Part shown: positions 51,026 through 62,127 of the stretch, piece by piece
How positions within the stretch are numbered: the first letter of the stretch is position 1
How the letters are laid out: each line of letters begins with the position of its first letter
NCBI GenBank assembly: GCA_030123565.1
Contig: CP126122.1
Location: 3,362,800-3,426,799, forward strand
Length of the DNA: 64,000 nt
From: Nitrospira sp.
Lineage (GTDB): Bacteria > Nitrospirota > Nitrospiria > Nitrospirales > Nitrospiraceae
Reading direction: 5' to 3'
Notes under the pieces: generated by a model
Databases searched by the model: none
What the model was told of the DNA's origin: nothing
The model's input: the letters and a program-made list of their open reading frames with translations, nothing else
Position numbers and translations under genes: made by a program

Positions 51026-51781
51026 ATGACGGAGTCATTTCCACATACCTCCCTGCTGACCGCGTTTCTCGCTGGGTTACTTTCGTTCGCCTCCCCCTTC
51101 GTGCTGCCGCTGGTTCCGTCTTACCTGATGTACATCACAGGGCTCTCGCTGGAACAACTCTCGGATTCCACCGAGCGGCAGCGACGCAGTCAGGCCATCG
51201 TCGCCAATTCCTGTCTCTTCATCGCGGGATTTTCAATCGTGTTCATCGCCTTCGGCGCATCGGCGAGTGCCGTCGGTCGCCTGTTGACTGACTATCAAGA
51301 TGTCATCCGAAAGGTCGGCGCCGGAACCATGGTCCTGTTCGGCCTCCATCTCATGGGTCTCGTCACGCTTTCCTGGTTCATGATGGAAAAACGTGTTCAC
51401 CTGCGCAGCCGTCCTGCCGGCTATCTGGGATCGATGGTGATCGGGGCCACGTTTGCCGCAGGCTGGACTCCCTGCGTGGGTCCCGTGCTCGGCAGCATGC
51501 TGCTGTTCGCGAGCACGAGCGACACCCTTGCGGACGGGGTGACATTGTTGGCCTTCTATTCCCTGGGTCTGGGACTGCCGTTCTTTGCCGCCGCGATGGG
51601 GCTGGATCGTTGTCTCACATATTTCAAGCAGGCCGGACCCTATATGGGGATCGTCTCAAAGGTGAGCGGAGTGGCCCTCATTCTCTTCGGGATCGTGCTG
51701 TATGAAAATTCGCTGGCGTTGGTCTCCGCCTTCTTCGAGCGATACGGCATCGGCGTCTATTGGGACCTAGGGGGAGAATGA
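51026..51781 (+). CDS. CcdA-like thiol transporter lacking the first catalytic cysteine
   Basis: The 251-residue protein has six membrane helices in two repeats, as in CcdA/DsbD, which carry reducing power from cytoplasmic thioredoxin to periplasmic partners. The first repeat should read S-P-C-V-L-P-L but here it is FASPFVLPLVPSYL, with F25 instead of cysteine (TTC for TGC, one base). The second repeat keeps C150 in GWTPCVGPVLG. Another cysteine, C63, lies in helix 2 and could substitute in principle. Without a cysteine pair normal electron transfer would fail, so the protein may be altered or inactive. It follows the TlpA-like gene by 52 bp. Confidence 0.85.
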   Translation: MTESFPHTSLLTAFLAGLLSFASPFVLPLVPSYLMYITGLSLEQLSDSTERQRRSQAIVANSCLFIAGFSIVFIAFGASASAVGRLLTDYQDVIRKVGAGTMVLFGLHLMGLVTLSWFMMEKRVHLRSRPAGYLGSMVIGATFAAGWTPCVGPVLGSMLLFASTSDTLADGVTLLAFYSLGLGLPFFAAAMGLDRCLTYFKQAGPYMGIVSKVSGVALILFGIVLYENSLALVSAFFERYGIGVYWDLGGE

Positions 51782-51811
51782 GGAGGGGCGACGGCAGGCC
51801 GTCGGCACTGG

Positions 51812-53215
51812 CTACTGAATGCCGAAATCGTGCAGTTTGTTATAGAGGCTGGCGCGGCTGATCTTGAGCAGGCGGGCGGCCTTCACCCGATTTCCGGACG
51901 CTTCTTGCAACGCCTGGAGGATGCGGGCCTTCTCCGCCTGCCGGGCGGCCCCCCGCGCGACCGTCCGGAGGTCTGCCCCCGCCGGCTGAGTCTCCACCGC
52001 CGTCAAGTCTCGACAGGTCAACTCCGTATCCGTGGTCGTGACGACCGCCCGTTCGATGTAGTGTTGCAGTTCGCGAACGTTACCGGGCCAGGGCGCGGCC
52101 GTCAATGTCCGCATGCCCTCGTCGCTCACACAGCGAAGCGATTGGCGGTGCCGCCGGCAGGAATCCTCGATAAACCGGGAGACCAGGAGAGGAATGTCCC
52201 CCCTCCGCTCGCGCAAGGGCGGCAAATACATCGGCAACACGGCCAATCGATAATAGAGATCCTGTCGAAACGCTTTCGCCTTCACCAGATCGACTAAATC
52301 TTTATTAGTGGCCGAGATGACACGCACATCGATCTTGACCGATTGCGTACCCCCGACCCGCTTGATCTCTCCCTCCTGGAGAACCCGCAGCAGCTTGGCC
52401 TGGAAGGTCGGAGAGGTGTCGGCGATTTCGTCCAAGAACACGGTTCCTCCGTCCGCTTCCTCGAACAGACCGGGCTTGGCCGTAGAAGCTCCCGTAAAGG
52501 CTCCCTTGACATGGCCGAACAATTCACTCTCCAACAGGGTCTCAGGGAGGGCTCCACAATCCACCACGACAAACGGTTTGTCTCGCCGGTAGCTGCTCTG
52601 ATGGATCGTCCTGGCCACCAGCTCCTTGCCCGTCCCGCTTTCGCCTTGAATCAACACCGTCGCCACGCTGTCGGCCACCAACCGGATCATGTCGAACAGC
52701 TGATGCATCGTCGGACTTGCGCCGACGAGGTCACCCAATCGCGAGTCGGTCCGTTCCGGTCGCAGCCGGCCGATTTTTCGAGCTGTGAGAACCTCCGTGA
52801 GGGCGGGCGTTTCCGCCCGTTTGTGAAACAACACCAGCACCGACCCGACTTCACCAGAAGCAGACATCAGCGGAAAGGCCTGGTGCATGCCGCAAGCGGT
52901 GCCTTCCCCGGGACTGGCGCAGGCGATCGTCCGGACCTCTCGCGTCTCGAACACTTTGGTGGCGGGACAGGCTCCACAGGGGTCGGTCAGGTGGACGAAG
53001 GCTTCGTAACACTTGGCAGGCCGGGATACCGCCGTCTGGTTTCCTTCACCTCCCCATGCCCTGTCGTTGGCATAGACCACGTTGAACTCTCGATCCATGA
53101 CGGCGACGCGGTCGGTCAATCCGTCAGCCAATTGTTTCAAGGCCTCCAGGCGAGCGGCGAGAATGGGATCGGCAAAGGGGGATAGGGGGGGTATCTGTGA
53201 GTGAGATCCGGCCAT
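51812..53215 (-). CDS. PAS-domain sigma-54-dependent transcriptional activator
   Basis: The 467-residue activator has an N-terminal PAS domain with cysteines C69, C80, C83, C99 and C108 ([16 protein letters not shown]), a possible iron-sulfur or metal site. The AAA+ domain has Walker A GESGTGKE, sigma-54 contact loop GAFTGA, Walker [12 protein letters not shown] and an R-finger segment VRVISATN. A Fis-type helix-turn-helix closes the protein ([20 protein letters not shown]). No receiver domain is present, so it senses directly through PAS. ATG at 53215 lies behind AGGAG; a GTG at 53248 is an alternative. It opposes the CcdA-like gene tail to tail. Confidence 0.93.
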   Translation of the reverse strand: MAGSHSQIPPLSPFADPILAARLEALKQLADGLTDRVAVMDREFNVVYANDRAWGGEGNQTAVSRPAKCYEAFVHLTDPCGACPATKVFETREVRTIACASPGEGTACGMHQAFPLMSASGEVGSVLVLFHKRAETPALTEVLTARKIGRLRPERTDSRLGDLVGASPTMHQLFDMIRLVADSVATVLIQGESGTGKELVARTIHQSSYRRDKPFVVVDCGALPETLLESELFGHVKGAFTGASTAKPGLFEEADGGTVFLDEIADTSPTFQAKLLRVLQEGEIKRVGGTQSVKIDVRVISATNKDLVDLVKAKAFRQDLYYRLAVLPMYLPPLRERRGDIPLLVSRFIEDSCRRHRQSLRCVSDEGMRTLTAAPWPGNVRELQHYIERAVVTTTDTELTCRDLTAVETQPAGADLRTVARGAARQAEKARILQALQEASGNRVKAARLLKISRASLYNKLHDFGIQ

Positions 53216-53252
53216 CTCATCACTCCTCATAATATTTGTGGCGGTCACCCAA

Positions 53253-53275
53253 GGCCTTTCTGCATGCGAAAGGCC
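53253..53275. terminator. GGCCTTTC-N7-GAAAGGCC hairpin
   Basis: GGCCTTTC (53253-53260) and GAAAGGCC (53268-53275) form a perfect 8-bp stem with a 7-base loop, between the receiver-protein stop (53361, minus) and the activator start (53215, minus). No U-tract follows on the minus strand, so termination is only possible. Confidence 0.4.
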
Positions 53276-53360
53276 CTACTTTGTACTCTGCTGATCGGCT
53301 TAAAACAACCCTCCCTCGCGGGGGGAGACCGTCGCCTGGACGCCCGTCCGATACGGGCAT

Positions 53361-53765
53361 TCAGTGTAGGAGCCGACCGTCCGGCAACGTGTCCGAACTG
53401 CGCAACAGTTGTTTGACCGTCGCCTTCAACTCCGACAGCCGAACCGGCTTGTCGAAGTAGGCGGTCGCCCCGCTCCTCATCGCCTCCTGCTTGGTCTGCG
53501 CGTCGCCGAAGGCCGACATCACAATGATCGGACAACGGGGCGCGCAGATTCTCAGCCGATGCACATACTCAAACCCTCCGGCCGGCATCTTCAGATCGGT
53601 CACGATCAAATCCGGCGCCGCGCGCATGACCGCGGCCACCCCTTCCTCACCATTGGCAGCTTCCCGCAATTGGTACCCTTCACCCCACAACTCGTCGCAG
53701 AGTAAACTCCGCATGTCTTTATCGTCTTCCACAACCAGTAACACGGCTGGTTTTCTCCCTTCCAC
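53361..53765 (-). CDS. Stand-alone response-regulator receiver protein
   Basis: The 134-residue protein is a receiver domain only: acidic pocket VEDDKD, phospho-acceptor D57 in LIVTDLKMPAGG, serine in IIVMSAFGD and lysine in FDKPVRLSEL. It has no DNA-binding or enzyme domain. It could act as a phosphate sink or relay for the nearby four-PAS kinase. The GTG at 53765 is chosen because GAGGGAG lies 5 bp upstream; longer frames to 53795 (ATG) and 53936 have no ribosome site. Confidence 0.88.
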   Translation of the reverse strand: MEGRKPAVLLVVEDDKDMRSLLCDELWGEGYQLREAANGEEGVAAVMRAAPDLIVTDLKMPAGGFEYVHRLRICAPRCPIIVMSAFGDAQTKQEAMRSGATAYFDKPVRLSELKATVKQLLRSSDTLPDGRLLH

Positions 53766-54003
53766 ACCGACTCCCTCACAGGACAGGCCTCTCATCGAAA
53801 TAGCTGCAACGCAAAGCATGTGCCACTCGTACCCATAAAGACCGGCTATCAAGTCCTTGCGTTCCTTGGAGAAATCTGGGTGAAGGTTTTTGAACCCTGG
53901 TTGCGGACAATTACGCGCTGGCGAGAAAGACCCCATCTTCGGGGAAACCCCTGTCCCGAACCGCTACAGCTATGATGGAGAATCAACAGAACCTTCCTCA
54001 TTT

Positions 54004-56697
54004 CTAATTAGCTTGGTGGATCGGCAGGCACATGGTAAAGACAGTCCCTTTTCCCGGTTCGCTCTCCACATGAATCGTGCCGTTGTGCTCCTCGATGATG
54101 CCCTTCACGACCGTCAGCCCCAATCCGGTTCCCTTGCCGAACTCCTTGGTCGTAAAAAATGGGTCGAAGATCTTGGCGATCACCTCCCGCGGCATCCCGT
54201 GGCCGGTATCCGCAACCGTGAGCGTGACCATGTCCCGGTCGGGAGCCAAGGCCAGCCTCAAGGTCCCTCCGTCTGGCATCGCATGGATCGCGTTCATGAT
54301 CAGATTGATCAGCACCTGGCTCATCTGATCGGCATCGGCGTGAACCGATGGGCAGGCATCGGCAAAGGAGGTTTCGACAGTGATGCCGTTGTGAGCCAGA
54401 CGTTCCTGAAAGATCTCCAGGTTATCTTCGATCGTCTGGCGCAGATCCAGGGCTCGATGTTCGACCGGGCGGCGGCGGGCGAAGGCCAGCAACTGGTTCA
54501 TCACCCGTGTAATCCGCTCGACCTGACTGACGATGGTTTGGAGTCCCTTCCTGACCGGCTCCTCTTTGGTTCGCTCCATCAAATATTCGGCTCGACCCAG
54601 GATCACATTCATCGGTGTGCCGATCTCGTGCGCCATGCCGGAGGCCACCGTCCCGAGTTCCGCAACCCGCTCGGTTCGACGGAGCTGTGCTTGCAAGCGC
54701 TTTCGCTCCGTGATGTCGCTCACGATCCCGTCGATCCGCAACGATCGCCCCTGATCGTCTTCGATGACCCGCCTGCGGTCGTGCAACCAACGCATGTCGC
54801 CGTCGAGCCGGATGATGCGATACTCCACGTCGAACTCTCCGGTCGCCCGGAGATCCCGCAACGCCTGTTCGGCCAGCGGGCGATCGTCCGGATGGACCAC
54901 CTCCAGCCATAAGGCGGGGCGCGTCACAAAGTCCTCGGCCGGTCGCGCATAGATGGTAGACACGGAGGGGCTGACATAATAGATCGTGGATAAGTCCAGC
55001 GAAGACGACCAAATCACGTCTTCCATCGCGCCCAACAGGCTTTGAAGACGCTCTTCGCTTTCCCGCAACCGCTGTTCCGCCACCTTGCGCTGCGTCATGT
55101 CCCTCAACACCACCAGAATGCCGACTCCTTCCTCGTCCCTGAAGCGGGCGGCGCCGACCTCCACATCCACGATCGTTCCGTCCAACCGCACGATCTTCTG
55201 CTCGACCTCGGGAACCGTGCTGCCGGTTCCCAGGAGGTGCCGGATGCGGTCGCCGACCAGGGCGTGGTAATCGGGGTGGACCAAGTCATAGGGAGATTTT
55301 CCCAGAATATCTTCCACCTTTGCGGCCCCGAACAGCCGCAGCCCCTGTTCGTTGATGAAAATGATCCGGTTTTCACGATTGACCATTACGGCGTCCGGCA
55401 ACAACGACAAGAGCCGCCGGTACCGTTCTTCGCTTTGACGCAAGCGCTGTTCCGCCTTCTTCCGTTCAGTGACATCACGGGTCACTCCCAACACCGCGGT
55501 GATGGCCCCTTCGACTCCACGGAGCGGAACCATATGGGTCTCCAACGATCGATGGGTCCCCAGGAGGCCCTTCATTTCAAACTCCAATCGGCCTGCCTCT
55601 CCCTGTCCCGCCTTGCGGATCAGTTCACGGAAGGCCGGTTGCGATTCGGATGCGACCAAACCGCAGAGACCGGTTCCGACAACCTCCTGACTACTCCCCG
55701 CTTCGACCATGGCCAGCCCCGCCGCATTGATGGTCCGGACGGTTCCGTCGAGGGCCAGCACCTTCACACATTCCGGTTCCGTCTCGATGATCGCCCGCAG
55801 CAAGGCCTCGCGCTCCGCCAATTCATTCTCGAGCCGCCTCCGTTCGGTGATATCCCGGAGAATGACGGTGTAGTAACGCGTGCCTTCCACCTCGATTTGC
55901 GAGATGGCCGCCTCGATCGGAAATTCCTCCCCGCCCGCGCGAACTCCGGTAATCGTGCCCAGCGCACCCATTTGGCGAGTCGTGACGCCGGACCGGCCGA
56001 ATTGCCTGATGTGTTCGGCGTGGGTACCGCGGAACCGTTCCGGAATGAGTCGATCCAAGGGCCGGTCCAACAGATCGGCAGCCGTCCAGCCGAACATCCG
56101 TTCCGCCGCTTGATTGAAGAGGACGATCCTATGCCGTTCATCGATGGTGATGATGGCATCCATGGCAGACTGGACGATCCCTTCAAGCCGTAGCCTGTCC
56201 CCGAGCATTTCCTCTTCGGCGCGGCGTTGACCGGCCACCGCACCCAACACCGCCGCCTCGGCATGGCCCCGCGCCTCCACGGCGGCAACCCTCGCCGATT
56301 CGGCCTGCGTCAGCTCGACCTGGGCAACCGTGAGGGCCTGCGCCATCCGCGCGCGGGTCTCTTCCGCCTCCGTTCGAACCAACTGACGGCCGGTCAACGC
56401 AAGGGCAAACGCCCACATGAGCACGATTCCCAACAGGCGATTGATCACCGCATAGAGCGGCGGAACCGCAGGAGGTGACGCGACATACCCGATAACCAGC
56501 AGCAGCGTGACGACGCCGGTGTAGTAGAGCGGCGCATATGCCCGCGGGGACGAGAGGGTGAGGGCCAGGGGAACGGCATAGAGTAGCCATTCAACGACCC
56601 CGGACGGAGTCAGCAGGTCCAGGACGAAGATTCCGATGGTGAGCAGTCCCGCGACGCCGTATTCGAGGAGAAGAGATTTCTGGTGGGGGGGCTGCAC
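54004..56697 (-). CDS. Membrane histidine kinase with four PAS domains
   Basis: The 897-residue kinase has three or four N-terminal helices (10-100) and a helical linker (105-165). Four PAS domains follow (about 165-285, 290-410, 415-535, 540-660), several ending in the PAC motif ([62 protein letters not shown]). The HisKA histidine is near 690 ([15 protein letters not shown]). The ATPase has [17 protein letters not shown] and [13 protein letters not shown]. It starts at a GTG 37 bp after the NtrC-like gene and should phosphorylate that regulator. The ligand and sensed signal are unknown. Confidence 0.93.
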   Translation of the reverse strand: MQPPHQKSLLLEYGVAGLLTIGIFVLDLLTPSGVVEWLLYAVPLALTLSSPRAYAPLYYTGVVTLLLVIGYVASPPAVPPLYAVINRLLGIVLMWAFALALTGRQLVRTEAEETRARMAQALTVAQVELTQAESARVAAVEARGHAEAAVLGAVAGQRRAEEEMLGDRLRLEGIVQSAMDAIITIDERHRIVLFNQAAERMFGWTAADLLDRPLDRLIPERFRGTHAEHIRQFGRSGVTTRQMGALGTITGVRAGGEEFPIEAAISQIEVEGTRYYTVILRDITERRRLENELAEREALLRAIIETEPECVKVLALDGTVRTINAAGLAMVEAGSSQEVVGTGLCGLVASESQPAFRELIRKAGQGEAGRLEFEMKGLLGTHRSLETHMVPLRGVEGAITAVLGVTRDVTERKKAEQRLRQSEERYRRLLSLLPDAVMVNRENRIIFINEQGLRLFGAAKVEDILGKSPYDLVHPDYHALVGDRIRHLLGTGSTVPEVEQKIVRLDGTIVDVEVGAARFRDEEGVGILVVLRDMTQRKVAEQRLRESEERLQSLLGAMEDVIWSSSLDLSTIYYVSPSVSTIYARPAEDFVTRPALWLEVVHPDDRPLAEQALRDLRATGEFDVEYRIIRLDGDMRWLHDRRRVIEDDQGRSLRIDGIVSDITERKRLQAQLRRTERVAELGTVASGMAHEIGTPMNVILGRAEYLMERTKEEPVRKGLQTIVSQVERITRVMNQLLAFARRRPVEHRALDLRQTIEDNLEIFQERLAHNGITVETSFADACPSVHADADQMSQVLINLIMNAIHAMPDGGTLRLALAPDRDMVTLTVADTGHGMPREVIAKIFDPFFTTKEFGKGTGLGLTVVKGIIEEHNGTIHVESEPGKGTVFTMCLPIHQAN

Positions 56698-56733
56698 GCC
56701 GATGGCTCCCAGCGCGGTGGCGAGGCGGTCGCG

Positions 56734-58113
56734 TCACTCGTCCGAGTGCGGTTTGCCTTCGATTTCGGCCAGCTTCCGGTACAGGGTCTTGCGGTCGATC
56801 CCCAGTACATGGGCGGCCTGATACTTGTTGCCGCCGGTCTTCTCGAGGATCTTGACGATATATTCCTTTTCCACTTCATGCAGCGGCAACGTCCGCTCGG
56901 CCGCCTCATCCAAGATGCGCCGGTCCCCCCTCGCCCCCTGCACCGAGTGGGGCAAATCGTCGGCGACGATCTTTTCGCCATGGCTGAGGGTCACAGCCCG
57001 CTCGATCACATTTTCCAATTCCCGCACATTGCCGGGCCAGGCATACTCGACGAGCATGGCGAGGGCCGCCTCGCTGACCCCCTTCACCTGTTTGCCGCGA
57101 TTCTGGGCGCATTTTTTCAAGAATGCATCCACCAGGATCGGAATATCCTCCCGACGTTCACGCAACGGTGGAAGCCGCAACTCGATGACATTGAGCCGAT
57201 AGTAAAAATCCTCGCGAAACCGCTTGTTCTTGACCTCGTCACCGAGATTCAGGTTCGTGGCGGCGATGATCCGTACATCCACGGGAATCGACTTGGTCGC
57301 GCCCACACGACGGATTTCCTTTTCCTGGATGGCCCGCAGCAGCTTCGCTTGGAGCATCAGCGGGAGCTCGCTGATTTCATCCAGGAACAAGGTGCCCTTT
57401 TGAGCCTCTTCAAAAAGGCCGCGTTTGTCCATTTTGGCGTCGGTGAAGGCCCCGCGCATATGGCCGAACAGCTCGCTCTCCAACAATTGTTCGGGAATAG
57501 CGGCGCAATTCACCGGCACGAACGGAGCGTCGCGCCGATCGCTGTTGTAATGGATGGCCTTGGCGACCAACTCTTTTCCCGTCCCGCTCTCGCCGGTGAT
57601 CAGCACGTTGGTCGGACTGTCGGCCACCCGCCGGATCAGATCGAACAGGGCCTGCATCGGCTTACTTTTCCCCAGAATCTGATGGAAACTGTATTCCTTG
57701 TGCACCTCTTTCCTGAGGCGGCTGACTTCACGCCGGAGCGCGGCTTCACGAATCGCTCGTTCGACCACCCGGACCAATTCCTCGGTCTTCACCGGTTTGG
57801 TCATGTAATCACTGGCGCCATGGCGCATCGCCTCGACGGCGGTCTCGACCGATCCGAAGGCAGTCATCAAGATCACTCCGACATCAGGATACTTGTGTTT
57901 GATTTCAGCCAACAGTTCGGTCCCCAACATACCCTTCATCCGCAGATCGGTGAGTACCACGGCATAGTCTTCCTCCCCCAGGCGCTGAAGCGCCTCCTGC
58001 CCGCTGCCGACCGCCGTACATTGATGCCCCCGACCTTGCAGCACATCGCACACCAGACTGCGCATGTCTATATCGTCATCGACCACCAATACCGCGCCCC
58101 AATCCTCGGTCAT
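56734..58113 (-). CDS. NtrC-family sigma-54 response regulator with GAFTDA loop
   Basis: The 459-residue regulator has a receiver (VVDDDIDMRSL, phospho-acceptor D56 in VVLTDLRMKG). The AAA+ domain has Walker A GESGTGKE, Walker B GTLFLDEISELP and arginine region VRIIAATN. A Fis helix-turn-helix follows (NKYQAAHVLGIDRKTLYRKL). The sigma-54 loop reads GAFTDA in place of GAFTGA (HMRGAFTDAKMDKRG), whereas the other activator in this cluster keeps the consensus. It is the first gene of the operon with the four-PAS kinase. ATG at 58113 lies behind GGAGTGT. Confidence 0.94.
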   Translation of the reverse strand: MTEDWGAVLVVDDDIDMRSLVCDVLQGRGHQCTAVGSGQEALQRLGEEDYAVVLTDLRMKGMLGTELLAEIKHKYPDVGVILMTAFGSVETAVEAMRHGASDYMTKPVKTEELVRVVERAIREAALRREVSRLRKEVHKEYSFHQILGKSKPMQALFDLIRRVADSPTNVLITGESGTGKELVAKAIHYNSDRRDAPFVPVNCAAIPEQLLESELFGHMRGAFTDAKMDKRGLFEEAQKGTLFLDEISELPLMLQAKLLRAIQEKEIRRVGATKSIPVDVRIIAATNLNLGDEVKNKRFREDFYYRLNVIELRLPPLRERREDIPILVDAFLKKCAQNRGKQVKGVSEAALAMLVEYAWPGNVRELENVIERAVTLSHGEKIVADDLPHSVQGARGDRRILDEAAERTLPLHEVEKEYIVKILEKTGGNKYQAAHVLGIDRKTLYRKLAEIEGKPHSDE

Positions 58114-58370
58114 ACACTCCTCTTCATCGAATTCATCGCCCGCGCCGCACGCGCTCGAATGCGCGCTCAGCCTAATCGCGTTATTCCTCGGTGGTCAAGG
58201 GGCAGCATGCCGCACTGCTTTTCCGCCCTTTGTCGCCAAATGCCACAGCGGCTATTCGGCCGCCCTCCACAAACCAGGCGGAACCGGCACATGCTCAACG
58301 TTATCGGCCTACCGGCCCATCATAAAACGGCACCTCTCTTGCCTCTTCCTGGTGGAAAGAGAGGTGATTC

Positions 58371-59690
58371 ATGGATGCAGATCGCCCGGACCTCGAACCA
58401 AAACCGACCCCTCACCCGGCACCGGTCGTCCTGGCTCCCCTCTCGGTAGTGCAAGGTCAAGGCCATGGCGAGGTTCCCGTCAGAGCAGGCACGCGAGTCC
58501 TGGCGCCTCGAAGACGGAGGATATCGCTCGTGCTCGGGACTGTAGGCCTCCTCGCCTCCCTGGCCTTCGGTCTCTGGTACTGGTGGTCCAACAACAGGGT
58601 CGTCAGCCACTATAAGACCCTCCCCATCGAACGCGGTCCTATCACCTCGTTGATTACTGCCACCGGAGCCGTGAACCCGGTCGTGTCGGTCCAAGTGGGC
58701 AGCCAGGTCTCGGGCAAGATCGCAAAAATTTATGCCGACTACAACTCGGTTGTGAGGGAAGGCCAGGTCCTCGCCTCGATCGATCAGAAGCCCTATCAAG
58801 CCAAGGTGAATCAGGCCCAGGCCGCACTCAAGAGCGCCAGGGCCAATCTGGCCAAGGCGCGGAACATGCTCACGCAGCGAAAACTGGAGTTTGATCGCAT
58901 GGCCGCCCTGCGAAGCCAACAGTTCGTGGCTCAATCCGATCTGGACCTGGCCAGAACGAATGCTCACGACGCCGAGGCGCAGGTTGACCTCTCCCAAGCA
59001 CAGGTCGATCAAGCCAAGGCCACGCTCTCTTCGGCGGAGCTGGACCTGGGATACACCACCATCTATTCGCCGGTGAACGGAACGGTCGTCTCCCGCAATG
59101 TGGAGGAGGGACAAACCGTCGTCGCGAGTTTTCAAGCCCCCACCCTGTTCGTGATCGCACAGGATCTCACCCACATGCAGGTCATCGCCAATGTTAGCGA
59201 GTCCGATATCGGCGGCGTGACGGAGGGCAAATCGGCCGACTTTCGGGTGGATGCTTACCCACGCGAGTTCTTTCACGGCATCGTGACACAGGTCCGGAAT
59301 GCGCCGGTCAGCATTCAGAATGTCGTCACCTATGATGTCATCATCTCGGTCGAGAACCCTGAGCTCAAACTCAAACCCGGCATGACGGCCAACATCACGA
59401 TCGTGATCGCGCGAAACGAAAAGGCGCTCCGCGCGCCCAACGCCGCCTTGCGGTTCCGCATGCCCGGCCTGCCGGTGGATCGCAAGGCGCCCCAACTGTG
59501 GGTTCTTGAGACAACGGGACGCGTACGGGCGGTACCGGTCACCACCGCCATTGCGGATTCACTGTTCACGGAAATCGTGGAAGGCGAGGTACAGGAAGGG
59601 GACAGCGTCATCGTGGGGATCGCCACGCCTGAAGACAGCGCGCAGGAAAAGCTGCCGCCCGGCTTTGAGATCGGGCCGAAGCTGCGATGA
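58371..59690 (+). CDS. MacA-like periplasmic adaptor
   Basis: The 439-residue adaptor has a cytoplasmic N-terminal stretch, one membrane anchor (about 45-70, RRISLVLGTVGLLASLAFGLWYW) and lipoyl halves (VQVGSQVSGKIAKIYADYN and YTTIYSPVNGTVVSRNVEEGQTVV). A coiled-coil hairpin (about 140-200), beta-barrel and membrane-proximal domains follow. It belongs to the MacA/HlyD family that links ABC pumps to an outer-membrane channel. AGAGAGGTG lies upstream of the ATG. A MacB-like permease gene follows after 96 bp in the same direction. Confidence 0.92.
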   Translation: MDADRPDLEPKPTPHPAPVVLAPLSVVQGQGHGEVPVRAGTRVLAPRRRRISLVLGTVGLLASLAFGLWYWWSNNRVVSHYKTLPIERGPITSLITATGAVNPVVSVQVGSQVSGKIAKIYADYNSVVREGQVLASIDQKPYQAKVNQAQAALKSARANLAKARNMLTQRKLEFDRMAALRSQQFVAQSDLDLARTNAHDAEAQVDLSQAQVDQAKATLSSAELDLGYTTIYSPVNGTVVSRNVEEGQTVVASFQAPTLFVIAQDLTHMQVIANVSESDIGGVTEGKSADFRVDAYPREFFHGIVTQVRNAPVSIQNVVTYDVIISVENPELKLKPGMTANITIVIARNEKALRAPNAALRFRMPGLPVDRKAPQLWVLETTGRVRAVPVTTAIADSLFTEIVEGEVQEGDSVIVGIATPEDSAQEKLPPGFEIGPKLR

Positions 59691-59786
59691 CGGATACATT
59701 TGGAGAATGAGTCATTGCCGGGTGCATCATCGTTCGTTGAGAGCAATGATGCGGTGATCAAGCCGGCGCTGACCCGCTAACGCTCC

Positions 59787-61019
<1,233 letters not shown>

Positions 61020-61099
61020 GGAAATCGCATCGAAGGTGGCTCGGAGACCATCCGTCTGAACTTTCCCGATAACACTACGTTGACAGACCACGGAGCAAG

Positions 61100-61138
61100 T
61101 TGACGCGACGATCCTGATGTATTACAGTCAGTATACAT
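61100..61138 (+). promoter_or_regulatory. Promoter and operator of the VapBC pair
   Basis: TTGACG (61100-61105) and TACAGT (61123-61128) are spaced exactly 17 bp. ATGTAT (61117-61122) and ATACAT (61133-61138) form an inverted repeat overlapping the -10 box. A palindrome over the promoter fits autorepression by a ribbon-helix-helix antitoxin. Confidence 0.6.
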
Positions 61139-61158
61139 TTCAGACTGAAAGGATCTCC

Positions 61159-61419
61159 ATGGGGGTCCGAACTGTTCGACTGGACGCTGAAACCGAGAAA
61201 GTACTCCGGCAGGTGACACAGAAGACCGGCTGGTCCGTCTCTACCATATTGAAGCGCGGGGTGCTGGTCTTGCGCGACGAAGTCGGCCGCACTGCTCAAC
61301 GATCGCCCTTCGAGATATATCGCCGCCTCGACCTCGGGCCCGGCGGATATGCCATCGCGCCTTCAACGGACACAAGACGTGGAATGCAGATCGCGCTGCG
61401 ACGGAAACCCCGCCGATGA
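61159..61419 (+). CDS. Ribbon-helix-helix antitoxin of a VapBC-type pair
   Basis: The 86-residue protein starts with VRTVRLDAETEKVLRQV, a beta-strand plus helix typical of ribbon-helix-helix DNA-binding antitoxins. Its basic C-terminus (LRRKPRR) would bind and block the toxin. AAAGGATCTCC before the ATG at 61159 sets the start; a longer frame from 61117 would begin in the operator. The last codons overlap the toxin's ATG (ATGA), the usual coupled arrangement. Confidence 0.85.
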   Translation: MGVRTVRLDAETEKVLRQVTQKTGWSVSTILKRGVLVLRDEVGRTAQRSPFEIYRRLDLGPGGYAIAPSTDTRRGMQIALRRKPRR

Positions 61420-61829
61420 TCCTCATCGATACCGGACCATTCGTGGCCTTGTTCGATCCCCAGGACGCCGAGCACGAGCGCTGCAAGGGAATCCTAAGCA
61501 CCCTCCGGGGCCCGCTCTTTACCACGATTCCCGTCTTGACCGAAGTTTTCCATTTGTTGACACCGAACAGCATCGGGGCCGACCGGTTGCGCGACTTTAT
61601 CCTTGAGGGCGGCCTATCGTTATGGTTCATGGACGACCCTGCAACGACACGGGCATTCGAACTGATGGAGCAGTACGGCGACCACCCGATGGACCTTGCC
61701 GACGCCTCCCTCATAGTGGCAGCGGAATCGTTGCGCACGACCAAGATCTTCACACTTGATCTCGCCGACTTTCGGAGATACCGCATCAGACGTGGGCATC
61801 GGCACATCAAGGTCGATATTCTGGGTTGA
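61416..61829 (+). CDS. PIN-domain ribonuclease toxin (VapC type)
   Basis: The 137-residue PIN protein has the metal-binding acidic set: D5 in MILIDTGPFVALFD, glutamate in LTEVFHLL (about 44) and aspartates in DLADASLIVAAE (about 93-97) and FTLDLADFRRY. It should cleave RNA when freed from the antitoxin encoded just upstream. Four-base overlap with that gene keeps the two in balance. All key residues are present, so the toxin is probably active, unlike the broken pair near 63.2 kb. Confidence 0.92.
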   Translation: MILIDTGPFVALFDPQDAEHERCKGILSTLRGPLFTTIPVLTEVFHLLTPNSIGADRLRDFILEGGLSLWFMDDPATTRAFELMEQYGDHPMDLADASLIVAAESLRTTKIFTLDLADFRRYRIRRGHRHIKVDILG

Positions 61830-62127
61830 TAAGCAAGGATGAGTAAAACGATAGGCTTTACGCCGGAAGCCCGGAATTAATTAGGCGCTACTACCCCGCC
61901 ACTTCTCTTCTAAAACCACGTGTTGTGTGAGCCCAGGAGACTAATGGACCTCCCTCCGCAGTTGCTCAATGGACGCTCCACACAGGTGCGGCTTCCGGTG
62001 GCCCTCAACTGCGCGCGTCCAACGAGGGTCTTCCGAGACCGCGCGTTGTGCGAGCAAAGAGGATTACCGGAGGCCGCATCTGTGCGCCTTTCTGTCTGGT
62101 CAGAGAGCACGAAACCAAGGTGGGTAT
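61830..62127. repeat. Convergent intergenic region with nested direct and inverted repeats
   Basis: No gene is seen between the VapC-like and lipoyl-synthase stops. Two segments of about 46 bp (61907-61952 and 62030-62075), each with a GTTGTG-x-GAGC core, are imperfect direct repeats 123 bp apart. CACACAGGTGCGGCTTCCGG (61979-61998) and CCGGAGGCCGCATCTGTGCG (62067-62086) are inverted copies with 18 of 20 matches around a 68-base centre. The whole could fold into a long structured RNA or be the relic of a small mobile element. Confidence 0.55.
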
